From Bryobacteraceae bacterium (lineage in GTDB: Bacteria; Acidobacteriota; Terriglobia; Bryobacterales; Bryobacteraceae), in NCBI GenBank assembly GCA_026002855.1, contig BPGD01000001.1, positions 2,240,001-2,304,000 of the forward strand: a stretch of DNA of 64,000 bases. Reading direction: 5' to 3'. Both the position numbers and the translations under genes were made by a program. Under the pieces are notes generated by a model. It was not told where the DNA came from, searched no databases, and saw only the letters and a program-made list of their open reading frames with translations. Below are positions 1-10,347 of this stretch, in pieces. Positions within the stretch are counted from its first letter, which is position 1; the number at the start of each line of letters is the position of its first letter.

Positions 1-199
1 GCGTCCTGGCGAACGGAATGCAGTGTGGGCAGTCCGTTTTCATGATGTCGATCAGCAGGACCTTGCCGCGGTAATCGAGCACGTCGTGGTAGCGGCCCTG
101 CGAGTCCGGCAGGGTGAAGCTGGCCACGCGTTTTCCGGCGAGCGGACCGGCCCAGAGGCTGGAGCACAGCAGCGTCAGGGCAGTGAAAAGGGTTCTCAT
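1..199 (-). CDS. Thioredoxin-fold (TlpA/redoxin-like) secreted protein, 3' part outside window
   Basis: Only the first 66 codons are in the window. They encode a Sec-type signal peptide ([20 protein letters not shown]) and then the start of a redoxin domain: a [11 protein letters not shown] segment, a [10 protein letters not shown] beta strand, and a CPHC motif in the thioredoxin active-site position. The likely role is a periplasmic thiol-disulfide oxidoreductase of the TlpA/ResA type. The ATG overlaps the mtnA stop as ATGA, so translation is probably coupled to the minus-strand run upstream. Family membership is fairly clear from the fold order and CPHC; substrate and exact subfamily cannot be judged from the fragment. 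Confidence 0.75.
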   Translation of the reverse strand, partial: MRTLFTALTLLCSSLWAGPLAGKRVASFTLPDSQGRYHDVLDYRGKVLLIDIMKTDCPHCIPFART

Positions 200-1245
200 T
201 GGCGGACCTCCTCGGGCCGCGCTGCGGCCAGCGCGGGCAGGCTCTCTTCAAAGGGCGGGCGTGCGACGCCCCGTTCGGTAATGATGGCGGTGATGTAGCG
301 CGCCGGCGTCACGTCAAAGGCGGGGTTTTCCACCTCGACGCCCTCCGGCGCCAGCGGCACGCCGAACACATGGGTCACCTCGGCCGCAGGCCGCTGCTCG
401 ATGGGAATGGCATCGCCGGAAGCGAGCGTCAGATCCAGCGTCGAGATGGGCGCGGCGACATAGAACGGCACGTTGTTTTCGCGGGCGAGCACGGCCACCG
501 AATACGTCCCGATCTTGTTGGCCGTGTCGCCGTTGCGGGCGATGCGGTCCGCGCCCACAATGACGCAGCCGATGCGCCCGGACTTGAGAAAGTGTCCGGC
601 CATGTTGTCGGTGATCAGCGTCACCGGGATGCCGTCCTGCATGAGTTCCCACGCGGTGAGCCGCGCGCCCTGAAGAAACGGCCGCGTCTCATCGGCGAAG
701 ACGTGGACGCGCCGGCCCGCCTCGACGGCCGCGCGGATCACGCCCAGCGCGGTGCCGTAGCCGGCGGTGGCGAGCGCGCCGGCGTTGCAGTGCGTCAGTA
801 CCGATCTTCCGTCCGGAACCAGCGGGGCGCCGTGCGCGCCGATGGCCCGGTTGGTGGCGATGTCCTCTTCGTACACGCGCAGTGCCTCTTCGACAAAGGC
901 GGCGCGGATCTGCTCCATGGGCCGGCCGCGTATCGCCTCATAGAGCCGCTGCATGCGCTCAATCGCCCAGAACAGGTTCACCGCCGTGGGCCGCGTGGCC
1001 GCCAGCGCCGAACAGATCTTCGGAAACTCCCGCTCCAGCTCTTCGGCCGGAGTGCCCAGGACGCCCAGCGCCACGCCCATCGCCGCGGCCACGCCGATGG
1101 CCGGCGCCCCGCGCACCACCATGTGGCGGATGGCGTCCGCCACCTCCGCATAAGTCCGGCAGGTGACGAACTCCACCGTTCGCGGCAGCTTCGTCTGATC
1201 GATCATGACGACGCCTTCGGGCGTCCACTTCACTGTTTCCACCAT
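196..1245 (-). CDS. mtnA: S-methyl-5-thioribose-1-phosphate isomerase
   Basis: Methionine salvage enzyme converting 5-methylthioribose-1-phosphate to the ribulose-1-phosphate form in the cytoplasm. The 349-residue protein has the eIF2B-like isomerase motifs: [11 protein letters not shown] near residue 50, the HCNAGALAT segment with the catalytic Cys, and [18 protein letters not shown] with the catalytic Asp. I start at the ATG giving [12 protein letters not shown], which matches family N-termini; an in-frame upstream start would add 27 unrelated residues reaching into the gap before the CPBP gene. It sits last but one in the minus-strand run and overlaps the next gene by ATGA. No other salvage gene (mtnB, mtnC, mtnK) is visible nearby. 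Confidence 0.95.
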   Translation of the reverse strand: MVETVKWTPEGVVMIDQTKLPRTVEFVTCRTYAEVADAIRHMVVRGAPAIGVAAAMGVALGVLGTPAEELEREFPKICSALAATRPTAVNLFWAIERMQRLYEAIRGRPMEQIRAAFVEEALRVYEEDIATNRAIGAHGAPLVPDGRSVLTHCNAGALATAGYGTALGVIRAAVEAGRRVHVFADETRPFLQGARLTAWELMQDGIPVTLITDNMAGHFLKSGRIGCVIVGADRIARNGDTANKIGTYSVAVLARENNVPFYVAAPISTLDLTLASGDAIPIEQRPAAEVTHVFGVPLAPEGVEVENPAFDVTPARYITAIITERGVARPPFEESLPALAAARPEEVRQ

Positions 1246-1288
1246 GGGGAAAATTCCATTGAACCATGCGGCCGCGGCCGAGCGCCCG

Positions 1289-2014
1289 TCAGGAGAGCAG
1301 TTCCCGGTGTTGCGTGAGGTAGCCAACGAAGAAGGTGAGGTTGTAAGTGGCGTGCACGATCGTGGACGCCGCGGTCGATCCGGTCCGGTGGCGCGTGTAG
1401 CCGAAAACGAACGAGGCGAGAAACAGCAGCAGCATGTGCTGCCAGTTCCAGGCGTATTGCGGGCCGTGGAGCAGCGCGAACGGCAGGCTTGCCAGCGTGA
1501 TGCCCCCCCACGGGCCGAAGGTGCGCACAGCCAGCGGCTGAAAGAAGCCGCGGAAAATGAGCTCTTCGGCCAGCGGGCCCAGCGTGACGGCGAAGGAGCC
1601 CACCAGAAGGACGGACCAGCGGTCGCGAAGCAGGCGCGCCACCGCGTTGTCGATTACCGGGGTGTGCAACACCTCGCCCAGCACGGCGATGAAGATCACA
1701 AGCGCCGGCCCGAGCACCCCCGTCAGCATCATGTTCGGCCAGGGGAAGCGCCAGCCGAGCGAGCTCCAGAACGGCGCCTGATATCGCTCCCGGAGGATCA
1801 GCCACAGCGAGCCGAACCAGAAACCATAGGCGGCAAACTGCATCGTCAGCGCGCGCACGGCCTCGCCGGGCATTCTGGGCAGCAGCAGAAAAAACCCCTG
1901 TGAGAGCACAATGGCCAGCGCCAGGCAGGGAAGAGCGAGCGCCGCCAGAAGAGCGGCGTCGATCCAGTTCCAGAACGGCTCTTCGCGGAGCCGCGGAACC
2001 GCGGACCCGTTCAT
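1289..2014 (-). CDS. CPBP-family intramembrane glutamic endopeptidase (Abi/CAAX-like)
   Basis: Integral membrane protein of 241 residues with several hydrophobic segments. It carries the CPBP motifs in order: EELIFRGFF (EExxxR type, about residues 150-158), a FALLHG segment with a conserved His, and HATYNL near the C-terminus. These residues form the metal-independent glutamic protease site known for Rce1-type CAAX proteases. Natural substrates of bacterial members are mostly unknown, so a function is not assigned. Its ATG overlaps the stop of the upstream gene as ATGA, which suggests translational coupling. Confidence 0.88.
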   Translation of the reverse strand: MNGSAVPRLREEPFWNWIDAALLAALALPCLALAIVLSQGFFLLLPRMPGEAVRALTMQFAAYGFWFGSLWLILRERYQAPFWSSLGWRFPWPNMMLTGVLGPALVIFIAVLGEVLHTPVIDNAVARLLRDRWSVLLVGSFAVTLGPLAEELIFRGFFQPLAVRTFGPWGGITLASLPFALLHGPQYAWNWQHMLLLFLASFVFGYTRHRTGSTAASTIVHATYNLTFFVGYLTQHRELLS

Positions 2015-2970
2015 GCGTCCGCCTCCGCCAGCAGCGCCGCCACCAGGGGTACGAGGATTTCGTGGTGGCCGGTGATCGAATGGCCCGAGCCGCCTGAGCG
2101 CGCATGCGGCCGCTCGACAACATTCAGGCGCGGACGATAGTGCTGGATGAAATCAAAATTGGCGGTGGTGAAGCCGGCCAGCGGGAAGCCGAGGTTGCGG
2201 ACCACCGAAACGGCCTTGAGAAACACCTCCGGCAGGACGACCGCCGAGCCGACGTTCACATAGACGCCCCCATCGTGGAGGCCGCGCACGAGCGAACAGA
2301 ACAGGCGGAAGTCCTGATGCGAGGCGGCGCCAATGCCGGCGCCCGAAGCGGCCGGATGCGTGTGCGGCGTGTCTGTGCCGATGGCGACATGCACGGTGAC
2401 GGGAATCGAACGCCGCCAGGCCTGTAGCAGCAGTGAGAACGGTGCGAACTGCGCCGGCGCCAGCCGGTCCAGCGCCGCCCCCAGGGCTTCGCCCATGCCG
2501 ATGCCATCGCGCGCGGCCGCGGCGATCGCCTCGTTCATCAGCCGGCCCGTCTCTTCCGCCGACCCAAAGCGCCCGTCAGGCAGCACCGCCTCCACGTCTT
2601 CGCTCGTCGCGCCGGCCAGCCCAATCTCGAAATCGTGGATGGAAGTGGCGCCGTTCATGGCCAGCGCCGTGACAAAGCCGCGGTCCATCAGATCCACGAA
2701 AACCGGCGCGAGGCCGCATTTCACCACATGGCCGCCCAGGCCCCACAGGATGGCGCGCCCGCGGCGCCGCGCCTCGACGACCGCCGCCACCACCGCCCGC
2801 AGCGATTCGGCCGCCAGCAGGCGCGGCAGCCGCTCCAGCCATTCACCCAGCGAGGTGCCCGGGCGGTGCGGCGTTGCCATGTGCTCGATGCGCACCTTGC
2901 CGCCCCGGTCGGCCAGCGGAATCGTGGAGAGCGATGAAAAATCCAGAGGCGACTCGCGGTACTTGCTCAA
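2011..2970 (-). CDS. Conserved protein of unknown function (possibly deoxyhypusine-synthase-like Rossmann fold)
   Basis: I do not recognise a named function. The 319-residue soluble protein has conserved-looking blocks: AILWGLGGHVVKCGL (about 73-87), ALAMNGATSIHDFEIGLAG (about 101-119), HVAIGTDTPHTHPAASGAG (about 194-212) and DGGVYVNVGSAVVLPEVFL. The Gly-rich, His/Asp-rich pattern suggests a nucleotide or metal binding enzyme; likeness to deoxyhypusine synthase is a weak impression only. I use the TTG start because AGGAG lies just upstream and the frame looks coding from there; an internal ATG 30 codons in is the alternative. The gene lies 8 bases after uvrA and overlaps the CPBP gene. Confidence 0.6.
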   Translation of the reverse strand: MSKYRESPLDFSSLSTIPLADRGGKVRIEHMATPHRPGTSLGEWLERLPRLLAAESLRAVVAAVVEARRRGRAILWGLGGHVVKCGLAPVFVDLMDRGFVTALAMNGATSIHDFEIGLAGATSEDVEAVLPDGRFGSAEETGRLMNEAIAAAARDGIGMGEALGAALDRLAPAQFAPFSLLLQAWRRSIPVTVHVAIGTDTPHTHPAASGAGIGAASHQDFRLFCSLVRGLHDGGVYVNVGSAVVLPEVFLKAVSVVRNLGFPLAGFTTANFDFIQHYRPRLNVVERPHARSGGSGHSITGHHEILVPLVAALLAEADA

Positions 2971-2978
2971 GGCGGCTC

Positions 2979-5741
2979 CTATCCAGCTTTGCCGTTTTTG
3001 AGCACTTTTTCAAGCGCGCGGGCGGTATGGCTGCGGCGGAAGCGGAGGATGTGTTCGGGCGGCCCCGCGGCCACCACCGTGCCCCCGCGCTCGCCGCCTT
3101 CGGGGCCAAGATCGATGATCCAGTCGGCGGATTTGATCACGTCCAGCTGGTGCTCGATGACGAGCACGGTGTTGCCGAGATCGACAAGCTGATTGAGCAC
3201 GTCAAGCAGCTTGCGGATGTCGTCGAAGTGCAGCCCGGTGGTGGGCTCGTCCAGAATGTAGAGCGTCTTGCCCGTCTGCCGCCGGGAGAGTTCGCGCGCC
3301 AGCTTGATGCGCTGCGCCTCGCCGCCGGAGAGCGTCGTCGACGACTGGCCCAGGTGCAGGTAGCCGAGGCCGACATCAACCAGCGTTTGGAGCTTCGCCT
3401 GGATTTGCGGGATGTTCTTCAGCAGCTCGAGCGCGTCCTCGATGGTCATCTCCAGCAGGTCCGCGATGGAGACGCCCTGGAACTTCACCGCCAGCGTTTC
3501 GGAGTTGTAGCGGCGGCCGCGGCAGACGTCGCAGGGCACGTAGACGTCCGGCAGGAAGTTCATCTCGATCCGCTTCATGCCGTCGCCCTGGCAGGCCTCG
3601 CACCGGCCGCCCTTCACATTGAACGAGAAGCGGCCCGGCCTGTAGCCGCGCTCGCGCGACTCGGGCAGCATCGCGTAGAGCTCGCGGATGGCCGTGAAGA
3701 CGCCGGTATAGGTGGCCGGGTTGGAGCGCGGCGAGCGGCCGATGGGCGTCTGATCGATCTCGATCACCTTGTCGATGTGCTCCAGCCCTTCCATGCGGTC
3801 ACACAGGCCGGGCGGCGTCTTGGCCCCATAGAGGTGCTGGGCCAGCGCGCGGTACAGGATGTCGTGGACGAGGGTCGACTTGCCGCTGCCGCTGACGCCG
3901 GTGACGCAGACAAACATGCCGAGCGGGAACTCGACGTCAATGTTTTTCAGGTTGTGATGTCGCGCGCCGCGCACCACCAGCTTCAGCCCGTTGCCCGGCC
4001 GCCGCACTGGCGGCAGCGGAATCACGCGGCGGCGCGCGAGATAGGCGCCCGTCAACGAGCGCGGGTTCGCGGCAATTTCGGCGGGCGTCCCGGCGGCAAT
4101 CACTTCGCCGCCAAGACGGCCGGCGCCGGGGCCGAGGTCGATGACATGATCGGCGCGCTCGATCGTCTCTTCATCGTGCTCGACAACCACCACCGTGTTG
4201 CCGAGGTCGCGCAGCCGGATGAGCGTCTCCAGCAGTCGCGAGTTGTCGCGCGGATGAAGCCCGATGGAAGGCTCGTCCAGCACATAGAGCACGCCGCGCA
4301 GGCGCGAGCCGATCTGCGTGGCCAGGCGGATGCGCTGCGATTCGCCGCCGGAGAGCGTCGCCGCGGAACGGTCCAGCGAGAGATAGTCCAGGCCCACCTC
4401 GACGAGAAACGAGAGGCGGTGGCGGACCTCTTCGAGGATGCGTCCGGCGATCTGCTGTTCGCGTTCACTCAGCTCCCAGGAGCGCACCGTTTCGAGCGCG
4501 CGCGCCACCGGCAGTGCGGTGAAGTCGGCGATGGAGAGACCTTTCAGTTTGACGGCGAGGCTCGAGGGGCGCAGGCGGCGGCCCTGGCAGGCCGCGCATT
4601 CCACCGGCGACATGAAATCGGTGAGGTATTCGCGGTAGTTCTCCGTGGAGTCCTCCCAGGCCCGCTGGAGAAGGGCCAGGACGCCGGGCAGGTTGCTGGC
4701 GCCATACAGCAGCGCCTGCTGGTGCTTCTCCGGCAGCTCTTCGAACGGACGGTTGAGGTCGATGCGGAGCTGGCGGGCCAGCGCCTGCAAGGCGTGGTGC
4801 ATCATCACCGAGGAGCCGCCGGGACCGAGGCCGCCATCGAGCAGCGGGCGCGACGGGTCGGCGATCACCTTGAGCGGATCGAAGGACCAGGAGGCGCCGA
4901 GCCCGTGACAGGCCTCGCAGGCGCCATACGGGCTGTTGAAGGAGAACGAACGCGGCTCGAGTTCGGGCACGCTTTCGCCGCAGTCCGGGCAGGCCAGTTT
5001 CAGCGAGTACAGCTTCTCGGCACCGCCGACATGGGCGACCACTACCAGGCCGTTGGCGAGCCGCGTGGCGGTCTCAATCGATGCTTCGAGCCGCCGGGCC
5101 GAGTCCGGCTTCAGCGGCAGGCGGTCCACGACCACTTCAATGGTGTGGTTGCGGCGACGGTCCAGCCGGATCTCCTCGTCGAGCGACCGCAGCTCGCCAT
5201 CAATGCGTGCGCGCACGAACCCGGCGCGGGCAAACTTTTCCAGTTCTTTTTTGAACTCGCCCTTCCGCCCGCGGACGATGGGCGCCAGAATCATCACTCG
5301 CTCGCCCGCCGGCAGCGACATCACCTGCTCGACGATCTGCTGCGTGTTCTGCCGCGTGATCGGGATGCCGCAGTTGGGGCAGTGCGGCGTGCCGATACTG
5401 GACCACAGCAGGCGCAGGTAGTCGTAGATTTCCGTGATCGTGCCAACCGTGGAGCGGGGGCTGCGGCTGGTGGTCTTCTGCTCGATCGAAATCGCCGGCG
5501 AGAGGCCGTCGATCGAGTCGACGTCCGGCCGCTCCATCTGGTCGAGAAACTGCCGCGCGTACGGACTGAGCGTTTCCACGTAGCGGCGCTGCCCTTCCGC
5601 ATAGATCGTGTCAAAGGCCAGCGAGCTCTTGCCCGAACCCGACAGGCCGGTGATCACGGTAAAGGAGTTCCGCGGGATGACAACGCTGACGTTTTTGAGA
5701 TTGTGGACCCGCGCCCCGTGCACGGAGATGCGGTCAATCAT
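2979..5741 (-). CDS. uvrA: Excinuclease ABC subunit A
   Basis: Damage-recognition ATPase of nucleotide excision repair. The 920-residue protein has the full UvrA layout: a first Walker [10 protein letters not shown] near residue 31, a CPNCG half-site, a CPDCG...CEACHGLG zinc module, the signature [14 protein letters not shown], a second Walker [10 protein letters not shown], a CEACQGDG...CDVCRGRR zinc module and a second signature [12 protein letters not shown], each followed by a DEP-type Walker B. The start [18 protein letters not shown] fits family N-termini; an upstream in-frame start would add 55 residues overlapping the aro gene. It is transcribed with DAHP synthase 28 bases upstream. 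Confidence 0.98.
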   Translation of the reverse strand: MIDRISVHGARVHNLKNVSVVIPRNSFTVITGLSGSGKSSLAFDTIYAEGQRRYVETLSPYARQFLDQMERPDVDSIDGLSPAISIEQKTTSRSPRSTVGTITEIYDYLRLLWSSIGTPHCPNCGIPITRQNTQQIVEQVMSLPAGERVMILAPIVRGRKGEFKKELEKFARAGFVRARIDGELRSLDEEIRLDRRRNHTIEVVVDRLPLKPDSARRLEASIETATRLANGLVVVAHVGGAEKLYSLKLACPDCGESVPELEPRSFSFNSPYGACEACHGLGASWSFDPLKVIADPSRPLLDGGLGPGGSSVMMHHALQALARQLRIDLNRPFEELPEKHQQALLYGASNLPGVLALLQRAWEDSTENYREYLTDFMSPVECAACQGRRLRPSSLAVKLKGLSIADFTALPVARALETVRSWELSEREQQIAGRILEEVRHRLSFLVEVGLDYLSLDRSAATLSGGESQRIRLATQIGSRLRGVLYVLDEPSIGLHPRDNSRLLETLIRLRDLGNTVVVVEHDEETIERADHVIDLGPGAGRLGGEVIAAGTPAEIAANPRSLTGAYLARRRVIPLPPVRRPGNGLKLVVRGARHHNLKNIDVEFPLGMFVCVTGVSGSGKSTLVHDILYRALAQHLYGAKTPPGLCDRMEGLEHIDKVIEIDQTPIGRSPRSNPATYTGVFTAIRELYAMLPESRERGYRPGRFSFNVKGGRCEACQGDGMKRIEMNFLPDVYVPCDVCRGRRYNSETLAVKFQGVSIADLLEMTIEDALELLKNIPQIQAKLQTLVDVGLGYLHLGQSSTTLSGGEAQRIKLARELSRRQTGKTLYILDEPTTGLHFDDIRKLLDVLNQLVDLGNTVLVIEHQLDVIKSADWIIDLGPEGGERGGTVVAAGPPEHILRFRRSHTARALEKVLKNGKAG

Positions 5742-5769
5742 CGAAATTCCATTGTCCCGCAGCAGGCGC

Positions 5770-6840
5770 CTATGAAGCGGTCTGGACGGCGGCCATGCGG
5801 CGAATGGCGGCCTCGGCCAGCACATCGAAGATCTGGCGCGTCTCTTCCAGATCAATGCAGCCGTCGGTGATGGACTGGCCGTAGACAAGCGGCTGGCCGG
5901 GCACAAGATCCTGGCGGCCGGCGACGAGGAACGACTCGAGCATCACGCCGAAGATGCCCGTCTGGCCGGCGGAGATCTGCATGGCCAGATTGCGCGCCAC
6001 GGCGCCCTGGAGCCGATAGTTCTTCAGCGAATTGGCGTGAGAGCAGTCCACCACCACACGGTCCGGGAGCTTCGCGCCACGCAGGCTGAGCAGGACCGTC
6101 TCGATGGACTGCTCGTCGAAGTTGGGCAGCTTGCCGCCGCGCAGGATCACGTGGCAGTCGCGGTTGCCTTTTGTGCAGACAATGGCGGAATGGCCGGCCT
6201 TGGTGACGGAGAGAAAATGATGCGAAATGCGCGCGGCGCGCACGGCGTCGATGGCGATTTTGAAGTTGCCGTCGGTGCCGTTCTTGAAGCCGACGGGACA
6301 CGACAGGCCGCTGGCCAGTTCGCGGTGCACCTGGCTCTCGGTCGTGCGCGCGCCAATGGCCCCGTAGGAGATGAGGTCGCCGATGTACTGCGGCGTGATC
6401 ATGTCGAGGAACTCGGTGGCGCAGGGCACGCCCATCTCGGTGAGCCGCAGCAGCAGGCCGCGGGCGCGGCGCAGGCCTTCGTTGATCTGGAAACTGCCAT
6501 CGAGGAACGGGTCGTTGATCAGCCCCTTCCAGCCCACCGTGGTGCGCGGCTTTTCAAAGTAGACGCGCATGATGACGAACAGCGCGTCGCGGTACTGCCG
6601 GGCCAGCTCGAGCAGCCGCCCCGCGTAGTCTTCGGCGGCGGCGACGTCGTGAATGGAGCAGGGGCCGGCAATCACGGCCAGTCTCAGGTCGCGTCCGTAC
6701 AGCAGGTTGTGGATGGTCTGCCGCGACTCATACACCAGCCGGGCGCCTTCCTCATGAAGCGGGAACTCATCGAGCAGCGCCTGGGGCGTGATGAGCTCGT
6801 AGATCTGCTGGATGCGGACGTCGTCAGTACGGTAGGGCAT
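5770..6840 (-). CDS. aroG: 3-deoxy-7-phosphoheptulonate (DAHP) synthase, AroG/F/H type
   Basis: First step of the shikimate pathway: condensation of phosphoenolpyruvate and erythrose-4-phosphate. The 356-residue protein has type I alpha signatures throughout: [10 protein letters not shown] (PEP site), [74 protein letters not shown] and a late DCSHANS metal/phosphate motif. The E. coli paralogues differ in which aromatic amino acid inhibits them; that cannot be read here, so aroG is used in the generic sense. The next shikimate steps (fused AroD-AroE) lie at 16337-17887. The gene begins 4 bases after the small membrane protein gene. Confidence 0.95.
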   Translation of the reverse strand: MPYRTDDVRIQQIYELITPQALLDEFPLHEEGARLVYESRQTIHNLLYGRDLRLAVIAGPCSIHDVAAAEDYAGRLLELARQYRDALFVIMRVYFEKPRTTVGWKGLINDPFLDGSFQINEGLRRARGLLLRLTEMGVPCATEFLDMITPQYIGDLISYGAIGARTTESQVHRELASGLSCPVGFKNGTDGNFKIAIDAVRAARISHHFLSVTKAGHSAIVCTKGNRDCHVILRGGKLPNFDEQSIETVLLSLRGAKLPDRVVVDCSHANSLKNYRLQGAVARNLAMQISAGQTGIFGVMLESFLVAGRQDLVPGQPLVYGQSITDGCIDLEETRQIFDVLAEAAIRRMAAVQTAS

Positions 6841-6844
6841 GGCC

Positions 6845-7081
6845 TTACGACACGGGCGGCTCGCCGCCGGGGCCGGAGGGCCTCTTCCGGAACCGGGCTG
6901 CTTCGTCTTTCACCCTGGCTTCGGCCCACCGAAGCAGCCGCCGCAGCGGCGGAAAAAAGTCGGAAAGGATGATCAGCCCAGGGATCATGAAAGCCCACCC
7001 CGGCAAGACCGGCAGAAGCCACCCGATGATGCCTAGGATACACAATCCGAGGCCTGCCAGCAGCTTCAGGAATCGTTTCAC
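6845..7081 (-). CDS. Small PGPGW-type transmembrane protein
   Basis: A 78-residue protein with two closely spaced hydrophobic segments around residues 4-22 and 28-44. Between them is the LPVLPGWAFMIPGL motif typical of the putative PGPGW transmembrane family. The C-terminal third is charged and cytoplasm-like (RRLLRWAEARVKDEAARFRK). The family has no established function. It is the first gene of the minus-strand run and ends 4 bases before the DAHP synthase start. Confidence 0.75.
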   Translation of the reverse strand: MKRFLKLLAGLGLCILGIIGWLLPVLPGWAFMIPGLIILSDFFPPLRRLLRWAEARVKDEAARFRKRPSGPGGEPPVS

Positions 7082-7187
7082 GCGCGGGAAATTCCAGTGT
7101 AGCAGCCGCGGGCGGCCGCGCGATTGACCGCACCGGCGGGAACCGATAGACTGGCATCATTGCAATCGTTTGCAGGAGATTCCGTCC

Positions 7188-8597
7188 ATGAAAAAGCAGA
7201 CCTTCGGCGTGATCGTTGGCAACCGGGGATTCTTCCCGGACCACCTGGCAAAGTCCGGCCGGGAAGAGATGGTTCAGGTGCTTGAAAAGCTCGGCTACGG
7301 GGTCGTGGTCCTGTCGCCGGAGGACACCAAGTACGGGGCGGTGGAAACGCGGGCAGACGCGAAGAAATGTGCGGAGCTGTTTGACCGGCACCGCCACGAA
7401 ATCGACGGCGTCATCGTGACACTGCCGAACTTCGGTGACGAGCGCGGCGTGGCCGAGGCCCTCCGCGGCTCCGGGCTGCGCGTGCCGGTGCTCGTGCAGG
7501 CGACGCCGGACCGGGCGTCGAACATGACGATCGCCGACCGGCGCGACAGCTTCTGCGGCAAGATGAGCGTCTGCAACAACCTGAAGCAGTTTGGCATCCC
7601 GTATTCGCTCACGCGCCTGCACACGGTGTCGCCTTCGAGTCCCGAGTTCGCGGCCGACCTCGAATGGTTCGCCGCCGTCTGCCGCGTCGTCAACGGCCTG
7701 CGCCGCTGCCGCGTGGGCGCCATCGGCGCGCGTCCGGCGGCCTTCAACACCGTCCGTTACAGCGAGAAGCTGCTGGAGGCGGCCGGCATCGACGTCGACA
7801 CAATCGACCTGTCGGAGGTCTTCGGACGCATTGGCCGGCTGAAGGACGACGACGCCGCCGTGCAGGCGAAGCTCGCCGAAATCAAAGGCTACGTCAGTAC
7901 CGAAGGCATCGACGCCACGGCGCTGCTGAAGATGGCCAAGCTCGGCGTCGTCATCGACCGCTGGATGGCCGACAACGACATCACCGTCACCGCGGTGCAG
8001 TGCTGGACGTCGATGGAAGAGTATTTCGGCGTGGTGCCCTGCACGGTGATGAGCATGCTGTCCAACCGGCTCCTTCCAAGCGCCTGCGAGGTCGACGTGC
8101 CGGGCGTCGTCTCCATGTACGCGCTGGCGCTCGCCTCCGGCACGCCCAGCGCGCTGCTTGACTGGAACAACAACTACGGCGAGGATCCTGACAAGGCGGT
8201 CTGCTTCCACTGCTCCAACCTGCCGAAGCACTTCTTTGAGACGGCGCGCATGGACTATCAGGAGATCATCGCCGGCACGGTGGGCAAGCTGAACACGTTC
8301 GGCACCGTGGTGGGCCGCGTGAAGGCGGGGCCGATGACCTTCCTCCGCCTGTCCACCGTGGACACGGAAGGGAAGCTGAAGGCCTACGTCGGCGAGGGCG
8401 AGTTCACCAGCGATCCGCTCGAGACCTTCGGCGGGGCCGGCGTCGTGCGCATCCCGAACCTCCAGGGGCTGCTCCACTACATCTGCGAGAACGGCTTCGA
8501 GCACCACGTGGCGGCGAATCTCTCGCGCGTGGCCGCGGCCGTGTACGAGGCCGGGCGCAAGTATCTCGGCTGGGAGATGTACTGGCACCAGGGCTGA
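7188..8597 (+). CDS. L-fucose/L-arabinose isomerase family protein
   Basis: A 469-residue cytoplasmic sugar isomerase-fold protein. The N-terminal half resembles the FucI substrate-entry domains (GVIVGNRGFFPDHLA at the start). The C-terminal half has the expected metal and catalytic positions: CEVDVPG (Glu), LDWNNNYGED (Asp) and CFHCSN (His). This supports aldose-ketose isomerase chemistry, but the family contains several sugar specificities and I cannot name the substrate; no sugar kinase or transporter is adjacent. The ATG is chosen because AGGAGA lies 8 bases upstream; a TTG 18 bases earlier is less likely. The gene converges with recN and its stop lies in a palindrome. Confidence 0.85.
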   Translation: MKKQTFGVIVGNRGFFPDHLAKSGREEMVQVLEKLGYGVVVLSPEDTKYGAVETRADAKKCAELFDRHRHEIDGVIVTLPNFGDERGVAEALRGSGLRVPVLVQATPDRASNMTIADRRDSFCGKMSVCNNLKQFGIPYSLTRLHTVSPSSPEFAADLEWFAAVCRVVNGLRRCRVGAIGARPAAFNTVRYSEKLLEAAGIDVDTIDLSEVFGRIGRLKDDDAAVQAKLAEIKGYVSTEGIDATALLKMAKLGVVIDRWMADNDITVTAVQCWTSMEEYFGVVPCTVMSMLSNRLLPSACEVDVPGVVSMYALALASGTPSALLDWNNNYGEDPDKAVCFHCSNLPKHFFETARMDYQEIIAGTVGKLNTFGTVVGRVKAGPMTFLRLSTVDTEGKLKAYVGEGEFTSDPLETFGGAGVVRIPNLQGLLHYICENGFEHHVAANLSRVAAAVYEAGRKYLGWEMYWHQG

Positions 8598-8615
8598 GCC
8601 CGGGCGGCTCAGCCC
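8591..8615. terminator. Perfect 10-bp palindrome containing both stop codons of a convergent pair
   Basis: The sequence GGGCTGAGCC, a 5-base loop CGGGC, and GGCTCAGCCC form a perfect 10-bp stem. The TGA of the isomerase gene is in the left arm and, on the other strand, the TGA of recN is in the right arm. There is no T-tract on either side, so a bidirectional transcription stop or mRNA 3'-end stabiliser is inferred from position and structure only. Confidence 0.55.
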
Positions 8616-10282
8616 GCCGAGAACTGTTCAACCAGTTTTTCGGCGTGGCGGAGTGCTTCCGGAGTGAGCTTCTGCCCGCTCAGCATGCGGGCGATCTCGC
8701 GGATGCGCTCCTTCCTGCCGAGCAGTTCCACGCCGGCGGCGGTGCGGCCGCCGGCTTCGCTTTTCGAGACCAGATAATGGTGGTCGGCGAAGCCGGCGAT
8801 CTGCGCCAGGTGCGTGACGCAGAGCACCTGGTGGCGCCGCGCCAGCTCGCGCAGGCGGCGGCCGATCATCTCGCCGGCGGCGCCGCCGACGCCCGCATCC
8901 ACTTCGTCAAACACCAGCGTGCGCGCGGCGCCCTTCTCGGCCGGGGCCATGCACGTCTTGATGGCGAGCGCGACGCGCGACAGCTCGCCGCCGCTGGCCA
9001 CGCGGTCCAGCGGGCGCGGCTCTTCGCCGGCATTGGCGGAAAACAGAAACTGCACCGCGTCCATGCCCTCCTCGCCCGGCTCGCACGGCTCCACCTGGAT
9101 GCGGAACACCGCGCCCGGCATCGCCAGCCCGGCGAGCTCCTCCTGCACCTTCCTGCCCAGCCGCCGCGCTGCCCGCAGCCGCGTCTCCCGCAACTGGCCG
9201 GCCAGCTCGCGGTAGTGCGCCTCGTGCTCCGCGATCAGCCGTTCCAGCTCCGCACGCCGCCCGCTGGCGCTCTCGAGCGCCGCCAGCCTGGATGAGACGT
9301 CTTCGAAGAAAGAGAGGATCTCCTCGATCGTCGTCCCATACTTGCGTTTCAGACGCTCGATGAGCGCCAGGCGGGACTCGACCTCCTCCAGCCGCCGCGG
9401 GTCGGCCCCCAGCCGGCCCAGGTAGTGGCGCAGCTCATGGCTCGCCTCCTGGATGGCGATCTGCGCGGGCCGCAGCGTTTCCACCAGCGGTTCGAGCGTC
9501 GCATCAATGCGCGCGGCCTCTTCCAGCCGCTTCAGCGCCTGGCCGACGGCCGACGCGGCGCTCTCTTCCGACTCTTCCAGCAGCGCGTAGGCCGACGCCA
9601 CGCTCTCGCTGAGCCGCGCCACGTTGCGCAGGACCCGGCGCTCATTCTCAAGCTGCGCGTCTTCGCCGGGCTTCAGCGCCGCAGCGGCAATTTCGTTGCG
9701 CTGCATCGACCAGAGGTCGGCCAGCCGCGCCCGTTCCTGTTCGGCACGGTCCAGTTCGGCCAGCTCCCGCTGCGCGCCGCGCCAGGCGCGCCAGGCCTCG
9801 CGCAGTGCGGCGAGCAGTTCGCGCGCGCCCGCCGCCTCATCGAGCATTTCGCGCTGCGCCTCCGGCGAAAACAGTTTCTGCTGGTCATGCTGGCCGTGGA
9901 TGTCGCCGAGGAATGGAGCGATCTCGCGCAGGAAAGCGATGGTAACGGGGCGCGAGCCGGCCCAGGCGCGGGACTTGCCGGACGCCGTGATTTCACGCTC
10001 CACAAGCAGCTCGCCGTCTTCGGCGGCAACGCCCGCCTGCTCGAGCAGCTCGCGGAAACGGTCGTCGGCGGGCGCCTCGAAAATGCCGGAGACGAACGCG
10101 CGCTCTTCGCCGGTGCGGATCATGTCGGCCGAGGCGCGGCCTCCGAACAGCAGGCTGAGCGCGCCGACGATGAGGCTCTTGCCGCTGCCCGTCTCGCCGG
10201 TGAGCGCGTTGAAGCCCGGATGCAGGCGCAGGCGCAGCCGTTCGACCACGGCCAGGTTTTCGACGGCGAGTTCCACCAGCAT
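8609..10282 (-). CDS. recN: DNA repair protein RecN
   Basis: SMC-like ATPase acting in double-strand break repair. The 557-residue protein has Walker A GETGSGKS near residue 30, the RecN block IHGQHDQQKLF near 130, two long coiled-coil arms rich in Glu, Arg and Ala, the signature-region segment ASGGELSRVALAIK and Walker B TLVFDEVDAGVGG. The length is typical for the family. The ATG start is the first residue of MLVELAVENLAVVE, matching family starts. A TATACT -10-like element lies within 15 bases upstream on the minus strand. It is divergent from tolQ and convergent with the isomerase gene. Confidence 0.97.
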   Translation of the reverse strand: MLVELAVENLAVVERLRLRLHPGFNALTGETGSGKSLIVGALSLLFGGRASADMIRTGEERAFVSGIFEAPADDRFRELLEQAGVAAEDGELLVEREITASGKSRAWAGSRPVTIAFLREIAPFLGDIHGQHDQQKLFSPEAQREMLDEAAGARELLAALREAWRAWRGAQRELAELDRAEQERARLADLWSMQRNEIAAAALKPGEDAQLENERRVLRNVARLSESVASAYALLEESEESAASAVGQALKRLEEAARIDATLEPLVETLRPAQIAIQEASHELRHYLGRLGADPRRLEEVESRLALIERLKRKYGTTIEEILSFFEDVSSRLAALESASGRRAELERLIAEHEAHYRELAGQLRETRLRAARRLGRKVQEELAGLAMPGAVFRIQVEPCEPGEEGMDAVQFLFSANAGEEPRPLDRVASGGELSRVALAIKTCMAPAEKGAARTLVFDEVDAGVGGAAGEMIGRRLRELARRHQVLCVTHLAQIAGFADHHYLVSKSEAGGRTAAGVELLGRKERIREIARMLSGQKLTPEALRHAEKLVEQFSAG

Positions 10283-10347
10283 TCAGCACAAGTATAAAAT
10301 CCCCGCCGCCGGCCGGACCGACGTAGCGGAAACAAATCCAGGAGGAA

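Noticed and set aside
2874-5870. A long open frame antisense to uvrA (about 998 codons)
   Set aside because: It is the mirror of uvrA caused by high GC; the translation is His/Arg/Ala-rich without domains. Similar long antisense frames opposite nifJ (36200-38449), the isomerase gene (6684-8588), the M1 peptidase (41220-43433) and the RND pump (57414-59573) were rejected for the same reason.
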